NCBI GenBank assembly: GCA_964477035.1
Contig: CAYZCW010000007.1
Location: forward strand, 62,001 to 126,000
Length of the DNA stretch: 64,000 nt
Source of the DNA: SLSG01 sp964477035
GTDB taxonomy: Bacteria > Bacteroidota > Bacteroidia > Bacteroidales > UBA7960
Direction: 5' to 3'
Shown: in pieces, positions 17,259 to 24,553 of the stretch
Layout of the letters: each line of letters opens with the position of its first letter
How positions within the stretch are numbered: position 1 is the stretch's first letter
Made by a program: the position numbers and the translations under genes
The notes under the pieces: generated by a model
What the model saw: only the letters and a program-made list of their open reading frames with translations
Database searches by the model: none
What the model was told of the DNA's origin: nothing

Positions 17259-19172
17259 ATGAGGATTACCCAAAAACAGACCCTGCTGCTGATCTTGCTG
17301 CTGTTTGCCGTGCTGTTGTCGCTGCGGCTGACCAAACCCTTCGACAATGCCCTGAGCTGGGACACCAAGGGGTATTACCTCTACCTGCCGGCAGCGTTTA
17401 TTTATGATGATCCCGGCATCCGCAACCTGGAGTGGGTGGAGGACATCCAGCAGCGCTACGGGACCACGGCCACCCTGTATTTTCTGAACCGCCAGGAGTT
17501 CGGGGACCACGTCATCAAGTATACGGGCGGCATGGCCATGCTCTACGCCCCCTTTTTCCTGGTCGGGCATGCCGTGGCGGTCCTGCTCCCGGAGGTGCTG
17601 GCTGATGGTTTCTCCCTGCCCTACCAGGTCGCCCTGTCGCTCGGCATGTTTGTCTACGTGTTTCTGGCCCTGTGGTTCTGGCGGTTGTTGTTGCACCGTT
17701 ACTTCAAGCCGCTGACGGTGCTGCTGACCCTGTTTCTGGTGGTGGCAGGGACGAACCTGTTACACCAGTTTGCCTTCGCCGGGCTGATGGCCCATACGCC
17801 CCTGGTGTTTTTGTTTGCCTTGCTGCTCTGGGGAACCGTCCGGTTTTATGACAACCTCTCCCGGGAGCCTGAGAGAAGGCTGGCGGCCTTTGGCCGGCCC
17901 TTTTCCCTGCCCGGCCCTGCAGGCATGCGTTGGTGGGTTCTTTGCGGGCTGGTGGCAGGCCTTATCAGCCTGATACGGCCCACCGAGGCCGTGGCCGTGG
18001 TCCTGGTGTTCCTTTGGGGGACGGGGTCTGCCAAAGACCTGAAGAAGCGGCTGGCATTTTTTCTGAGGCGGCCGGCCTGGCTGCTGTTGTTTTTCGGGAC
18101 CATGTTTCTGATGGTCCTGCCGCAGCTGGTCTACTGGAAGGGCCTGACAGGGCAGTGGCTTTATTACAGCTATGACAATGCGGGGGAGGGCCTCGACCTG
18201 TTGTATCCCCATACGTGGAAGTTTTTGTTCAGCTTCCGCAAGGGCTGGTTGGTCTACACCCCCCTGATGGTATTTGCCCTGGCGGGGTTTTTTACCCTAT
18301 ACCGAAAGGACCGGGGGCTTTTCTTCCCGGTGGCCGTTTTCTTTCTGCTGAGCCTTTACCTGATGTCGTCCTGGACCACCTGGTGGTATGCCGGAGGCTG
18401 TTTCAGCTCCCGGGCGATCATTTCCGCCTATCCCGCCCTGTCCCTGCCCCTGGCCAGCCTGTTGGAATGGCTTCAGAAGCAGGGAAGGGCCAGGCGGTTT
18501 GCCCTGTGGTTGGTCATGGGACTGCTCATCCTGCTGAACCTGTTCCAGACATGGCAGTTTCACCGGGGCATCATCACCCTGGAGACCATGACCCGGGCGT
18601 ATTATTTCCGCACCTTTTTGAAGACTTCCGTAAAGGCGGAAGACCGGGAGCTGCTGCTGGTCACGCGCTCCCTGACCGCCATCGAGGCTTTGACGGACGA
18701 ACAGGCCTATGAAAGCCGGGAGTTGTTCCGCATGGACCTGCGGCCGGAGACCTATCCGGACCATGCCTTTACGGACACCCTGCCCGGCCCTGCCGGTCTG
18801 CCGGCCATGGTGCTGGACACCCTCCGGCCCTTTTCCCCCTCTTTCCAGTCGGCCTACAGGGACCTGACAGGCCGGGACCACGCCTGGGTCCGCATCGAAG
18901 CCAGGGTGTATGTGCCGGCTGCCTACGAGGGCCCGGATCCGCTCCTGGTGGCCACCTTTTCCCACAAGGGGGGCAATTACAAGTACCGCAGTTCGGAGAA
19001 CCACAAGATCGAACTGGAGGCGGGCGGCTGGAACACCATCCGGTTCGACTACATGACCCCCGAGGTGAGGAGGCGTTCCGACCTCCTGTACATTTATGTG
19101 TGGCACCGCGGCAGGCAGCCCGTTTACCTGGGAAGCCTTTCCGCCGTGCTCTATGAACCTATGCTGCCCTAG
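17259..19172 (+). CDS. Polytopic membrane protein with C-terminal beta-sandwich-like domain (GT-C-like)
   Basis: The protein has 637 residues and about eleven membrane helices in the first 470. The first extracytoplasmic loop holds an acidic patch (NALSWDTKGYYLYLPAAF), with a D/YY pattern reminiscent of GT-C mannosyl- or arabinosyltransferases of the GT39/GT83 type. The remaining 160 residues look soluble and beta-rich (HAWVRIEARVYVPAAYEG...ELEAGGWNTIRFDYMTPEVRRRSD) and probably face the periplasm. A lipid-linked sugar transferase role is plausible but not shown. The ATG at 17259 was preferred because the frame upstream overlaps rarA. Confidence 0.6.
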   Translation: MRITQKQTLLLILLLFAVLLSLRLTKPFDNALSWDTKGYYLYLPAAFIYDDPGIRNLEWVEDIQQRYGTTATLYFLNRQEFGDHVIKYTGGMAMLYAPFFLVGHAVAVLLPEVLADGFSLPYQVALSLGMFVYVFLALWFWRLLLHRYFKPLTVLLTLFLVVAGTNLLHQFAFAGLMAHTPLVFLFALLLWGTVRFYDNLSREPERRLAAFGRPFSLPGPAGMRWWVLCGLVAGLISLIRPTEAVAVVLVFLWGTGSAKDLKKRLAFFLRRPAWLLLFFGTMFLMVLPQLVYWKGLTGQWLYYSYDNAGEGLDLLYPHTWKFLFSFRKGWLVYTPLMVFALAGFFTLYRKDRGLFFPVAVFFLLSLYLMSSWTTWWYAGGCFSSRAIISAYPALSLPLASLLEWLQKQGRARRFALWLVMGLLILLNLFQTWQFHRGIITLETMTRAYYFRTFLKTSVKAEDRELLLVTRSLTAIEALTDEQAYESRELFRMDLRPETYPDHAFTDTLPGPAGLPAMVLDTLRPFSPSFQSAYRDLTGRDHAWVRIEARVYVPAAYEGPDPLLVATFSHKGGNYKYRSSENHKIELEAGGWNTIRFDYMTPEVRRRSDLLYIYVWHRGRQPVYLGSLSAVLYEPMLP

Positions 19173-19197
19173 CCGGCAGCCCTGAAGCCATCATGCC

Positions 19198-20379
19198 ATG
19201 AACGACCGCCATTTGTTTTACCGCCACCTGGCACAGACCTCTTCGGCTCCCCTCGCCCTGGAAATTGAAAGGGCCCGGGGCGTGTATATGTACGACAAGC
19301 AGGGGAAGGCCTACCTGGACCTGATCAGCGGCATTTCGGTCAGCGCCCTGGGCCACGGCCACCCCCATGTCCTCGGGGCCATCCGGGAACAGCTCAACCG
19401 GTACGCCCATCTGATGGTGTACGGGGAGTTTGTGCAGTCCCCCCAGGTGCGGCTGGCGGCCCTGCTGACAGGCTGCCTGCCTGCGGGCCTGGACAATGTC
19501 TACCTGGTCAACTCCGGCAGTGAGGCGGTGGAAGGGGCCATGAAGCTCTCAAAGCGCCATACGGGCCGGACCGAGATCGTGGGATTCCGCGGGGCCTACC
19601 ATGGCAGCACCCAGGGTGCGCTGAGCATCGGGGGACACGAGGGCCTGAAATCGGCTTTCCGGCCCCTGTTGCCGGATGTACGCCTGCTCGATTACGGGGA
19701 GGAGGGGCAACTGGGGCAGATCAGTGAACGCACGGCCTGCGTGGTGGCCGAGAGCATACAGGGGGAAGCCGGTGTGGTCGTCCCCTCCGTGTCATTCATG
19801 CAGGCCCTGCGACGCCGTTGCGACGAGACCGGGACCCTGCTGGTGCTGGATGAGATTCAGACTGGTTTCGGGCGGACCGGCCGGCTGTGGGCTTTTGAAC
19901 ATTTCGGCATCGTGCCGGATGTGCTTTGTCTTGCCAAAGGCATGGGGGGCGGATTGCCACTGGGGGCCTTCGTGGCGCCCCGGGAGATCATGCGCAGCCT
20001 GACCCACGATCCGGTCCTGGGGCATATCTCCACTTTCGGGGGCAATGCGGTTTGCGCCGCCGCGGCACATGCCATGCTGGAGGTGCTGATCAGGGAAAAG
20101 CTGTGGGAACAGGTGCCGGCCAGGGAAGCACGGTTCCGGGAGCTGCTGAAGCATCCGACAGTAAAAAGCCTGAGGGGAAAAGGGCTGCTGCTCGCGCTGG
20201 AACTGGAGGATGGCCAGGTGAACAGGAAGGTGATCAGGAAATGCCTGGAGCGGGGCTTGTTGACCGACTGGTTCCTGTATGCCGACCATTGCCTGCGCAT
20301 CGCACCTCCGCTGACCATTCGCATGGAAGAGATCGACCGGGCCTGCCGCATTCTGGCGGAGGTGCTCGATGAATTTTAG
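19198..20379 (+). CDS. Class III PLP-dependent aminotransferase (acetylornithine/4-aminobutyrate type)
   Basis: This fold-type I PLP enzyme (393 residues) shows GISVSALGHGHPHV, NSGSEAVEGAMKLSKRHTGR, the glycine-rich GAYHGSTQG stretch, LLVLDEIQTGFGRTG (D218, ring nitrogen contact) and the Schiff-base lysine in CLAKGMGGGLPLGAFV (K247). The STFGGNAVCAAAA block is also typical. Bacteroidota commonly encode this as an aspartate aminotransferase family protein of unassigned substrate; it could act on ornithine derivatives, beta-alanine or GABA. No arginine biosynthesis genes are adjacent, so I do not assign ArgD. Confidence 0.88.
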   Translation: MNDRHLFYRHLAQTSSAPLALEIERARGVYMYDKQGKAYLDLISGISVSALGHGHPHVLGAIREQLNRYAHLMVYGEFVQSPQVRLAALLTGCLPAGLDNVYLVNSGSEAVEGAMKLSKRHTGRTEIVGFRGAYHGSTQGALSIGGHEGLKSAFRPLLPDVRLLDYGEEGQLGQISERTACVVAESIQGEAGVVVPSVSFMQALRRRCDETGTLLVLDEIQTGFGRTGRLWAFEHFGIVPDVLCLAKGMGGGLPLGAFVAPREIMRSLTHDPVLGHISTFGGNAVCAAAAHAMLEVLIREKLWEQVPAREARFRELLKHPTVKSLRGKGLLLALELEDGQVNRKVIRKCLERGLLTDWFLYADHCLRIAPPLTIRMEEIDRACRILAEVLDEF

Positions 20380-20380
20380 T

Positions 20381-20412
20381 TTTGATTTTAAGCGGATGTT
20401 TCCTTACCTTTA
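20381..20412 (+). promoter_or_regulatory. Candidate promoter of the GNAT gene
   Basis: TTTG (20381-20384), a 20 nt spacer and TACCTTTA (20405-20412, one mismatch to TAnnTTTG) lie directly after the aminotransferase stop, predicting a start near 20419 and an 80 nt leader. Confidence 0.35.
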
Positions 20413-20498
20413 GCGGATGATGCCGGGTGTTGGCCCGCATGCCCGGGCTTCCGGCCGACAATGTGCTTAGAGGAATTCTTCAATAATGCTGTGAATAG

Positions 20499-21206
20499 AT
20501 GGAACAGCACATTTTGGATATATTGAAGTCCAGGCCGTTACAGAGTCTTCCCGTGATGGGGTTTTTCAGGAACTACCCTTTGGATAAGGTCATGAAGCAG
20601 GGGGAATTCCTCTTGCTGGTGGGGACCAGTGATTACCCATGGGCCTTTTTGTGCGGCGACAATCCGGAGGACCTGTATGCCTTGCTGGAGCGGTTCGACT
20701 ATGCCACCCTGTATTTTGCCAATGTGGAGGAATGGATGTTGCCGGTCCTGACCCACCGTCACAAGATCGAATGGAAGCTTTCCACCCACCGTTACTACCT
20801 GCCGCCTGAAAAACAGCTGGACCCGCCCGACGTGGAGTCGCGGCGTCTCGATGCCTCCCTGGCCGGCTACATTTACGAAAAATCGGCCTACAAAGACTTT
20901 ACCTCCGAGTTGTATATCAGGGACCGTCTGGAGATGGATGTCTCGGCCGGTGTCTGGATAGACAATGAGCTGGTGGGATGGGGGCTTACCCACGACGACA
21001 CTTCCCTGGGCTTTCTGAATGTGCTGCCCGAATTCAGGGGCAAGGGGCTCGGGGAAAGCGTGTTGCGGACCCTGATCATTGAAAAGCGTATCCGCGGAGG
21101 GGATGTGTTTGTCAACATCGAGCCCCACAACCACCAGTCGATCAACCTGATCAAAAAACTGGGCTTTTCGTACGATAGGGAGGTCAGCTGGGTTAAGCTG
21201 GCCTAG
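20499..21206 (+). CDS. GNAT-family N-acetyltransferase
   Basis: The C-terminal half (about 130-230) is a GNAT fold: AGVWIDNELVGWGL, then the acetyl-CoA loop LNVLPEFRGKGLGESVLRTLI and the closing NHQSINLIKKLGFSYDREVSWVKL. The N-terminal 120 residues form a second, divergent domain with many aromatics (FFRNYPLDKVMKQGEFLLLVG), as in FR47-like or glycine N-acyltransferase-like two-domain proteins. The acyl acceptor is unknown. Its end overlaps the convergent mrpG gene by 4 bp. Confidence 0.8.
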   Translation: MEQHILDILKSRPLQSLPVMGFFRNYPLDKVMKQGEFLLLVGTSDYPWAFLCGDNPEDLYALLERFDYATLYFANVEEWMLPVLTHRHKIEWKLSTHRYYLPPEKQLDPPDVESRRLDASLAGYIYEKSAYKDFTSELYIRDRLEMDVSAGVWIDNELVGWGLTHDDTSLGFLNVLPEFRGKGLGESVLRTLIIEKRIRGGDVFVNIEPHNHQSINLIKKLGFSYDREVSWVKLA

Positions 21207-21604
21207 AGTTTGTCGGTGTCGACTTTCTCATGCATGCCGGACGTTCCCGGAGATTCTTCCCCAGACTGCGCTGCCTGCCGGTTCTTTTCCTCCTGCAATT
21301 CGTCCATGACATAGCCCTCGCCCATGGGAACCCCCATGTGATGGGACACCCTGGCGATCATGTGGGCGCCGATGGGGGAGGTGAAGATCACGAACAGCAC
21401 AACCATCAGGGCCTCAATGCCCACGATCCACTGCGGGTACCAGAGAAACACGGCCACCAGCATCAGGATGGCTCCCAGGGAGGCGGCCTTGGTGATGGCG
21501 TGCATGCGCATGTACACGTCGGACAGTTTGACCACCCCGATGGCGGCCACCAGCATGAACAGGGCCCCTGTCATGAGCAACAGGGCTGTGATCCATTCCA
21601 TCAT
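21203..21604 (-). CDS. mrpG: Na+/H+ antiporter subunit MrpG
   Basis: MrpG has three membrane helices (ITALLLMTGALFMLVAAIGVV; ASLGAILMLVAVFLWYP; GIEALMVVLFVIFTSPIGAHMI). The motif VKLSDVYMRMHAITKAASLG is the family signature. The C-terminal tail (about 95-133) is charged and longer than in many homologues. It is the last gene of the mrpABCDEFG operon, and its start overlaps mrpF by 4 bp. Confidence 0.93.
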   Translation of the reverse strand: MMEWITALLLMTGALFMLVAAIGVVKLSDVYMRMHAITKAASLGAILMLVAVFLWYPQWIVGIEALMVVLFVIFTSPIGAHMIARVSHHMGVPMGEGYVMDELQEEKNRQAAQSGEESPGTSGMHEKVDTDKL

Positions 21605-21891
21605 TGGTTGATCCTCCTATTTAGGTATTTTGCAAATGCGATGGTCCCCATGAATACCAGCAGGGCGATGGCCACGGCCACGTTCAGGTAGACCGTCTGA
21701 CCCGTCAGCATGATGTAGGTGAGGATCAACCCGATGACCAGGGAAGCCACCAGGTCCATCACCACGATGCGGTCCGGCAGGGAAGGCCCCGTGAGCAAGC
21801 GGTACAGGCCGGCGAACAGGGCGATGGTGAGGCATGCGAAACTGAAGTTCACGGCAAAACTCAGGACGGGATAGGCTTCCAGGCTCGTCAT
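21601..21891 (-). CDS. mrpF: Na+/H+ antiporter subunit MrpF
   Basis: This small 96-residue MnhF/MrpF subunit has three helices. RLLTGPSLPDRIVVMDLVASLVIG is the conserved core, with the Asp residues (PDRIVVMD) characteristic of the family. It lies between mrpE (16 bp upstream) and mrpG (4 bp overlap) and acts as part of the single Mrp complex in the inner membrane. Confidence 0.93.
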   Translation of the reverse strand: MTSLEAYPVLSFAVNFSFACLTIALFAGLYRLLTGPSLPDRIVVMDLVASLVIGLILTYIMLTGQTVYLNVAVAIALLVFMGTIAFAKYLNRRINQ

Positions 21892-21907
21892 GGCAATATG
21901 GTTTTTT

Positions 21908-22255
21908 TTATTCGAATATCATTCGGATGCGGCGTTCCAGCTGGGACTTGGTCTTTTCTATGAATTTTTCCCTGTCGTAAAGGTACATGGCATGGATGTA
22001 GATCTTTTTCTTGTCGGGGCTCAGGTCGACCGTCAGGCTGCCCGGGGTCATGGAGATCAGGTTGGCCAGGGCGATGATGGCCGTGTCGGTCCGCAGGTCG
22101 ACGGGCACCTCCACGATGCCCGGACGCATCAGGTCCTTGGGGGTCAGGATGTCGTAAGCCACGAACAGGCTGGACAGGACCAGTTCCTTCATATAGTAAA
22201 TGGAGAACAGGAACAGGCGGAAGAGTCGGACAAAAAAACCGGGGAGTGGGTGCAT
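21908..22255 (-). CDS. mrpE: Na+/H+ antiporter subunit MrpE
   Basis: This is a small MnhE/MrpE subunit of 115 residues when started at 22255. The conserved core is IVEVPVDLRTDTAIIALANLISMTPGSLTVDLSPDKKKIYIHAM, with GxxxV/TPGS as the family hallmark. The frame remains open upstream to 22333, but those 26 codons are made of a heptanucleotide repeat and look non-coding, so I chose the ATG at 22255. Even so the N-terminus MHPLPGFFVRLFRLFLFSIYYMKELVLSS has the amphipathic/hydrophobic pattern expected. Confidence 0.88.
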   Translation of the reverse strand: MHPLPGFFVRLFRLFLFSIYYMKELVLSSLFVAYDILTPKDLMRPGIVEVPVDLRTDTAIIALANLISMTPGSLTVDLSPDKKKIYIHAMYLYDREKFIEKTKSQLERRIRMIFE

Positions 22256-22260
22256 GGGTG

Positions 22261-22316
22261 TTGGGTGTTGGATTTTGGCTATTGGCTGTTGGCTGTTGGG
22301 TAATGGCCTTTGGCTA
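22261..22316. repeat. Period-7 tandem repeat between mrpD and mrpE
   Basis: Eight imperfect copies of a heptamer close to TTGGCTG run from 22261 to 22316 and end on the mrpD stop codon. The units read TTGGGTG, TTGGATT, TTGGCTA, TTGGCTG, TTGGCTG, TTGGGTA, ATGGCCT and TTGGCTA. The array is open in the mrpE frame on the minus strand. Confidence 0.8.
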
Positions 22317-23798
22317 ATGATCCAGGACGGCACGTATGTATATTTCCGGGTTGGTTAGCTGCAGGGAGGCCTCGTGGGCGACCTCCATCACCGGACCGGC
22401 AAACAGGCCCAGCAGGATGACGGCCACAGCCAGCAGGGTGGTGGCGGCCAGGGCCGGCCGGCCCACTTTTCCGGCAGGCGGGCAATCATCGGGTTGTTTC
22501 TTCCAGTAAGCCTCATTCCAGATCTTGACCATGGAGAACAGGGTGAACAATCCGACGAGAATGGCCACGGCGGTGATCACGTAGTCTCCCGAGAGGAAGC
22601 CGCCCCGTATGAGCAGGAACTTGCCGAAAAAGCCGGGGAGGGGGGGGATGCCCGCCAGGGACATGGCCGGGATGAAAAACAGCAGGGCCAGCAGCGGACG
22701 GGCCTTGTAGAGTCCCCCAAGGTATTTCAGGTCGTAGCTTCCCGAGCGCTGGTAGACGAGTCCCCCGGCCAGGAACGTATTGGTCTTGGAGAGCATGTTG
22801 TGGACGGTGAAATAGATGGCAGCGGCCACGGCATGGGTGGTGAAGACGGCCAGTCCCATGACCATGTAGCCCACCTGGCTGATGATGTGGAATGACAGGA
22901 TCTTGCGGATGTCGAACTGGGAGGCCGCCATCAGCACACCCACCGACATGGTCAGGCCCGCCACCACCAGCAGGAATACCTTCCAGAAGAGGACGTCCTG
23001 CACCACGAAGAGGCTGTAAAAGCGGAACAGGGTATAGATCCCCACCTTGGTGAGGGTGCCGGCAAACAGGGCCGTGATGGCCACAGGCGGGGTGTGGTAG
23101 GAAGCAGGCAGCCAGAAGAAGAAGGGGAAGAGGGCTGATTTCACGCTGAATGCAATGAAAAACAGCATCAGGGCCCCGTTCATGTAAGGCATCTCCTCCC
23201 AGCCTCTCATTTTGCTGGCCAGGTCGGCCATGTTGAGGGTCCCGGCCTGGCCGTACATGATGCCGATGGCCGAGACAAAGAAAATGGAGGCCACGAAGCT
23301 GATGGTCACATACTTGACGCTTCCCCGCAATTGTTCCGCGGAGCCGCCCAGGGCGATCAGCACGAAGGAGGAGGTAAGCATCACCTCGTACCAGACGTAC
23401 ATATTGAAGATGTCTCCCGTGATGAAGGCCCCGTTCACGCCCATGAGCAGGCCGAACACCAGGGGGTAGTACCCGGCTGTCTGCCGCTCCCGGTCGATGA
23501 ATCCGGGGGAGTACACCATGACCACCAGGGCCACGAAGGAGGTGGTCACCAGCATGATGCCCGAGAGCAGGTCGGCCACCAGGGTGATGCCGTAAGGGGC
23601 AGGCCACATCCCCATCTGCAGGGTGGCTATGCCTTCCTGCCGGACGGTGATCAGCAACCATGCCGAGACAAAGGTCAGCGTGAGGCTTGCCGCCAGGCTG
23701 AAAACCTGTTGGAACAACAGCCTTTTCCTGGTGAGGATCAGCACCACCATGAAAAGCAGGGGCAGCAGGATCGGGGCAGTCAGCAGCATCATGGTCAT
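22314..23798 (-). CDS. mrpD: Na+/H+ antiporter subunit MrpD
   Basis: This 494-residue proton-translocating antiporter-like subunit is related to NuoN/M. About fourteen helices are expected. VWYEVMLTSSFVLIALGG contains the conserved membrane Glu of TM5, and AFSVKSALFPFFFWLPASYHTPPVAITALFAGTLTKVGIY the Lys of TM7 and the surrounding signature. Later helices with LSFHIISQVGYMVMGLA carry further channel residues. The start overlaps mrpC by 4 bp, and the stop falls in the heptamer array before mrpE. Confidence 0.95.
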   Translation of the reverse strand: MTMMLLTAPILLPLLFMVVLILTRKRLLFQQVFSLAASLTLTFVSAWLLITVRQEGIATLQMGMWPAPYGITLVADLLSGIMLVTTSFVALVVMVYSPGFIDRERQTAGYYPLVFGLLMGVNGAFITGDIFNMYVWYEVMLTSSFVLIALGGSAEQLRGSVKYVTISFVASIFFVSAIGIMYGQAGTLNMADLASKMRGWEEMPYMNGALMLFFIAFSVKSALFPFFFWLPASYHTPPVAITALFAGTLTKVGIYTLFRFYSLFVVQDVLFWKVFLLVVAGLTMSVGVLMAASQFDIRKILSFHIISQVGYMVMGLAVFTTHAVAAAIYFTVHNMLSKTNTFLAGGLVYQRSGSYDLKYLGGLYKARPLLALLFFIPAMSLAGIPPLPGFFGKFLLIRGGFLSGDYVITAVAILVGLFTLFSMVKIWNEAYWKKQPDDCPPAGKVGRPALAATTLLAVAVILLGLFAGPVMEVAHEASLQLTNPEIYIRAVLDH

Positions 23799-24136
23799 TC
23801 GTTTTCAGATAATTCGTCCAGGTCGACCGTTTGGGTCACGCTGTAAAACCGGTACACCATCACCAGGGCGAAGGCAGTGACTCCCAGGCCGATCACAATG
23901 GCCGTCAGGATGAGCGCCTGGGGGAGGGGGTCGGCCATTTGCCGGGTTTCTCCTGCCACGTTCCGGATAAACGCCGGATACCCCCGGGTCAGTCCGCTGG
24001 CCACAAACAGCAGCAGGTTGGTGGCATGTCCCAGGAATATGAGCCCGAGAACCAGTTTGAAGATGTTGCGGCGGAGCAGCAGGTATACGGCCGATCCGTA
24101 CAACACCCCGATGAGAATGGCTAGTAAAAGCAGCAT
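23795..24136 (-). CDS. mrpC: Na+/H+ antiporter subunit MrpC
   Basis: This NuoK-like MrpC subunit has 113 residues and three helices. GSAVYLLLRRNIFKLVLGLIFLGHATNLLLFVASG and DPLPQALILTAIVIGLGVTAFALVMVYR are the two family signatures. It overlaps mrpD by 4 bp and follows mrpB after 2 bp. Confidence 0.95.
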   Translation of the reverse strand: MLLLLAILIGVLYGSAVYLLLRRNIFKLVLGLIFLGHATNLLLFVASGLTRGYPAFIRNVAGETRQMADPLPQALILTAIVIGLGVTAFALVMVYRFYSVTQTVDLDELSENE

Positions 24137-24138
24137 GG

Positions 24139-24552
24139 TTATTCCTCCATGATTGAGAACATGACAAGTGTCAGCATGCCGGCCACGGCCAGGTACACGC
24201 CCAGGTCAAACAACAGGGGGGTGCCCAGTTTCAGTTCCAGCAAGCTGCCCGTGAACAGGGTGATCCATTCTCCGGTCATGTAGACATGTCCGGCAAGCAG
24301 GGCGGGCAGTCCGCTCAGCAGGGCGACCAGCAGCCCGATGGCGGTCAGGGCCACCGGGCGGAAAAAAATGCTTTCCTGGGTCTTCCGGACGCCGAAAGCC
24401 ATCGCATAAAGGATCAGCGAAGCCCCCAGCATCAGGCCCCCGATGAATCCGCCTCCCGGCTCATTGTGCCCCCGGTAGAGAACCACCAGGGAAAGCACCA
24501 CGAGCAAGGGCCTTAAGCGGCGTGCCGAGATTTGTAAAAGGACCGACTCCAT
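24139..24552 (-). CDS. mrpB: Na+/H+ antiporter subunit MrpB
   Basis: This MrpB/MnhB subunit (137 residues) has four helices. The block YRGHNEPGGGFIGGLMLGASLILYAMAFG is the diagnostic MnhB motif, and GTPLLFDLGVYLAVAGMLTLVMFSIMEE ends the protein as expected. It follows mrpA by 1 bp. The MrpA protein also carries a second MrpB-related domain at its C-terminus, as is normal for the group 1 Mrp arrangement. Confidence 0.95.
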   Translation of the reverse strand: MESVLLQISARRLRPLLVVLSLVVLYRGHNEPGGGFIGGLMLGASLILYAMAFGVRKTQESIFFRPVALTAIGLLVALLSGLPALLAGHVYMTGEWITLFTGSLLELKLGTPLLFDLGVYLAVAGMLTLVMFSIMEE

Positions 24553-24553
24553 A

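Noticed and set aside
22261..22316. CRISPR-like array
   Set aside because: The period is 7 bp with no spacers; it is a short tandem repeat.
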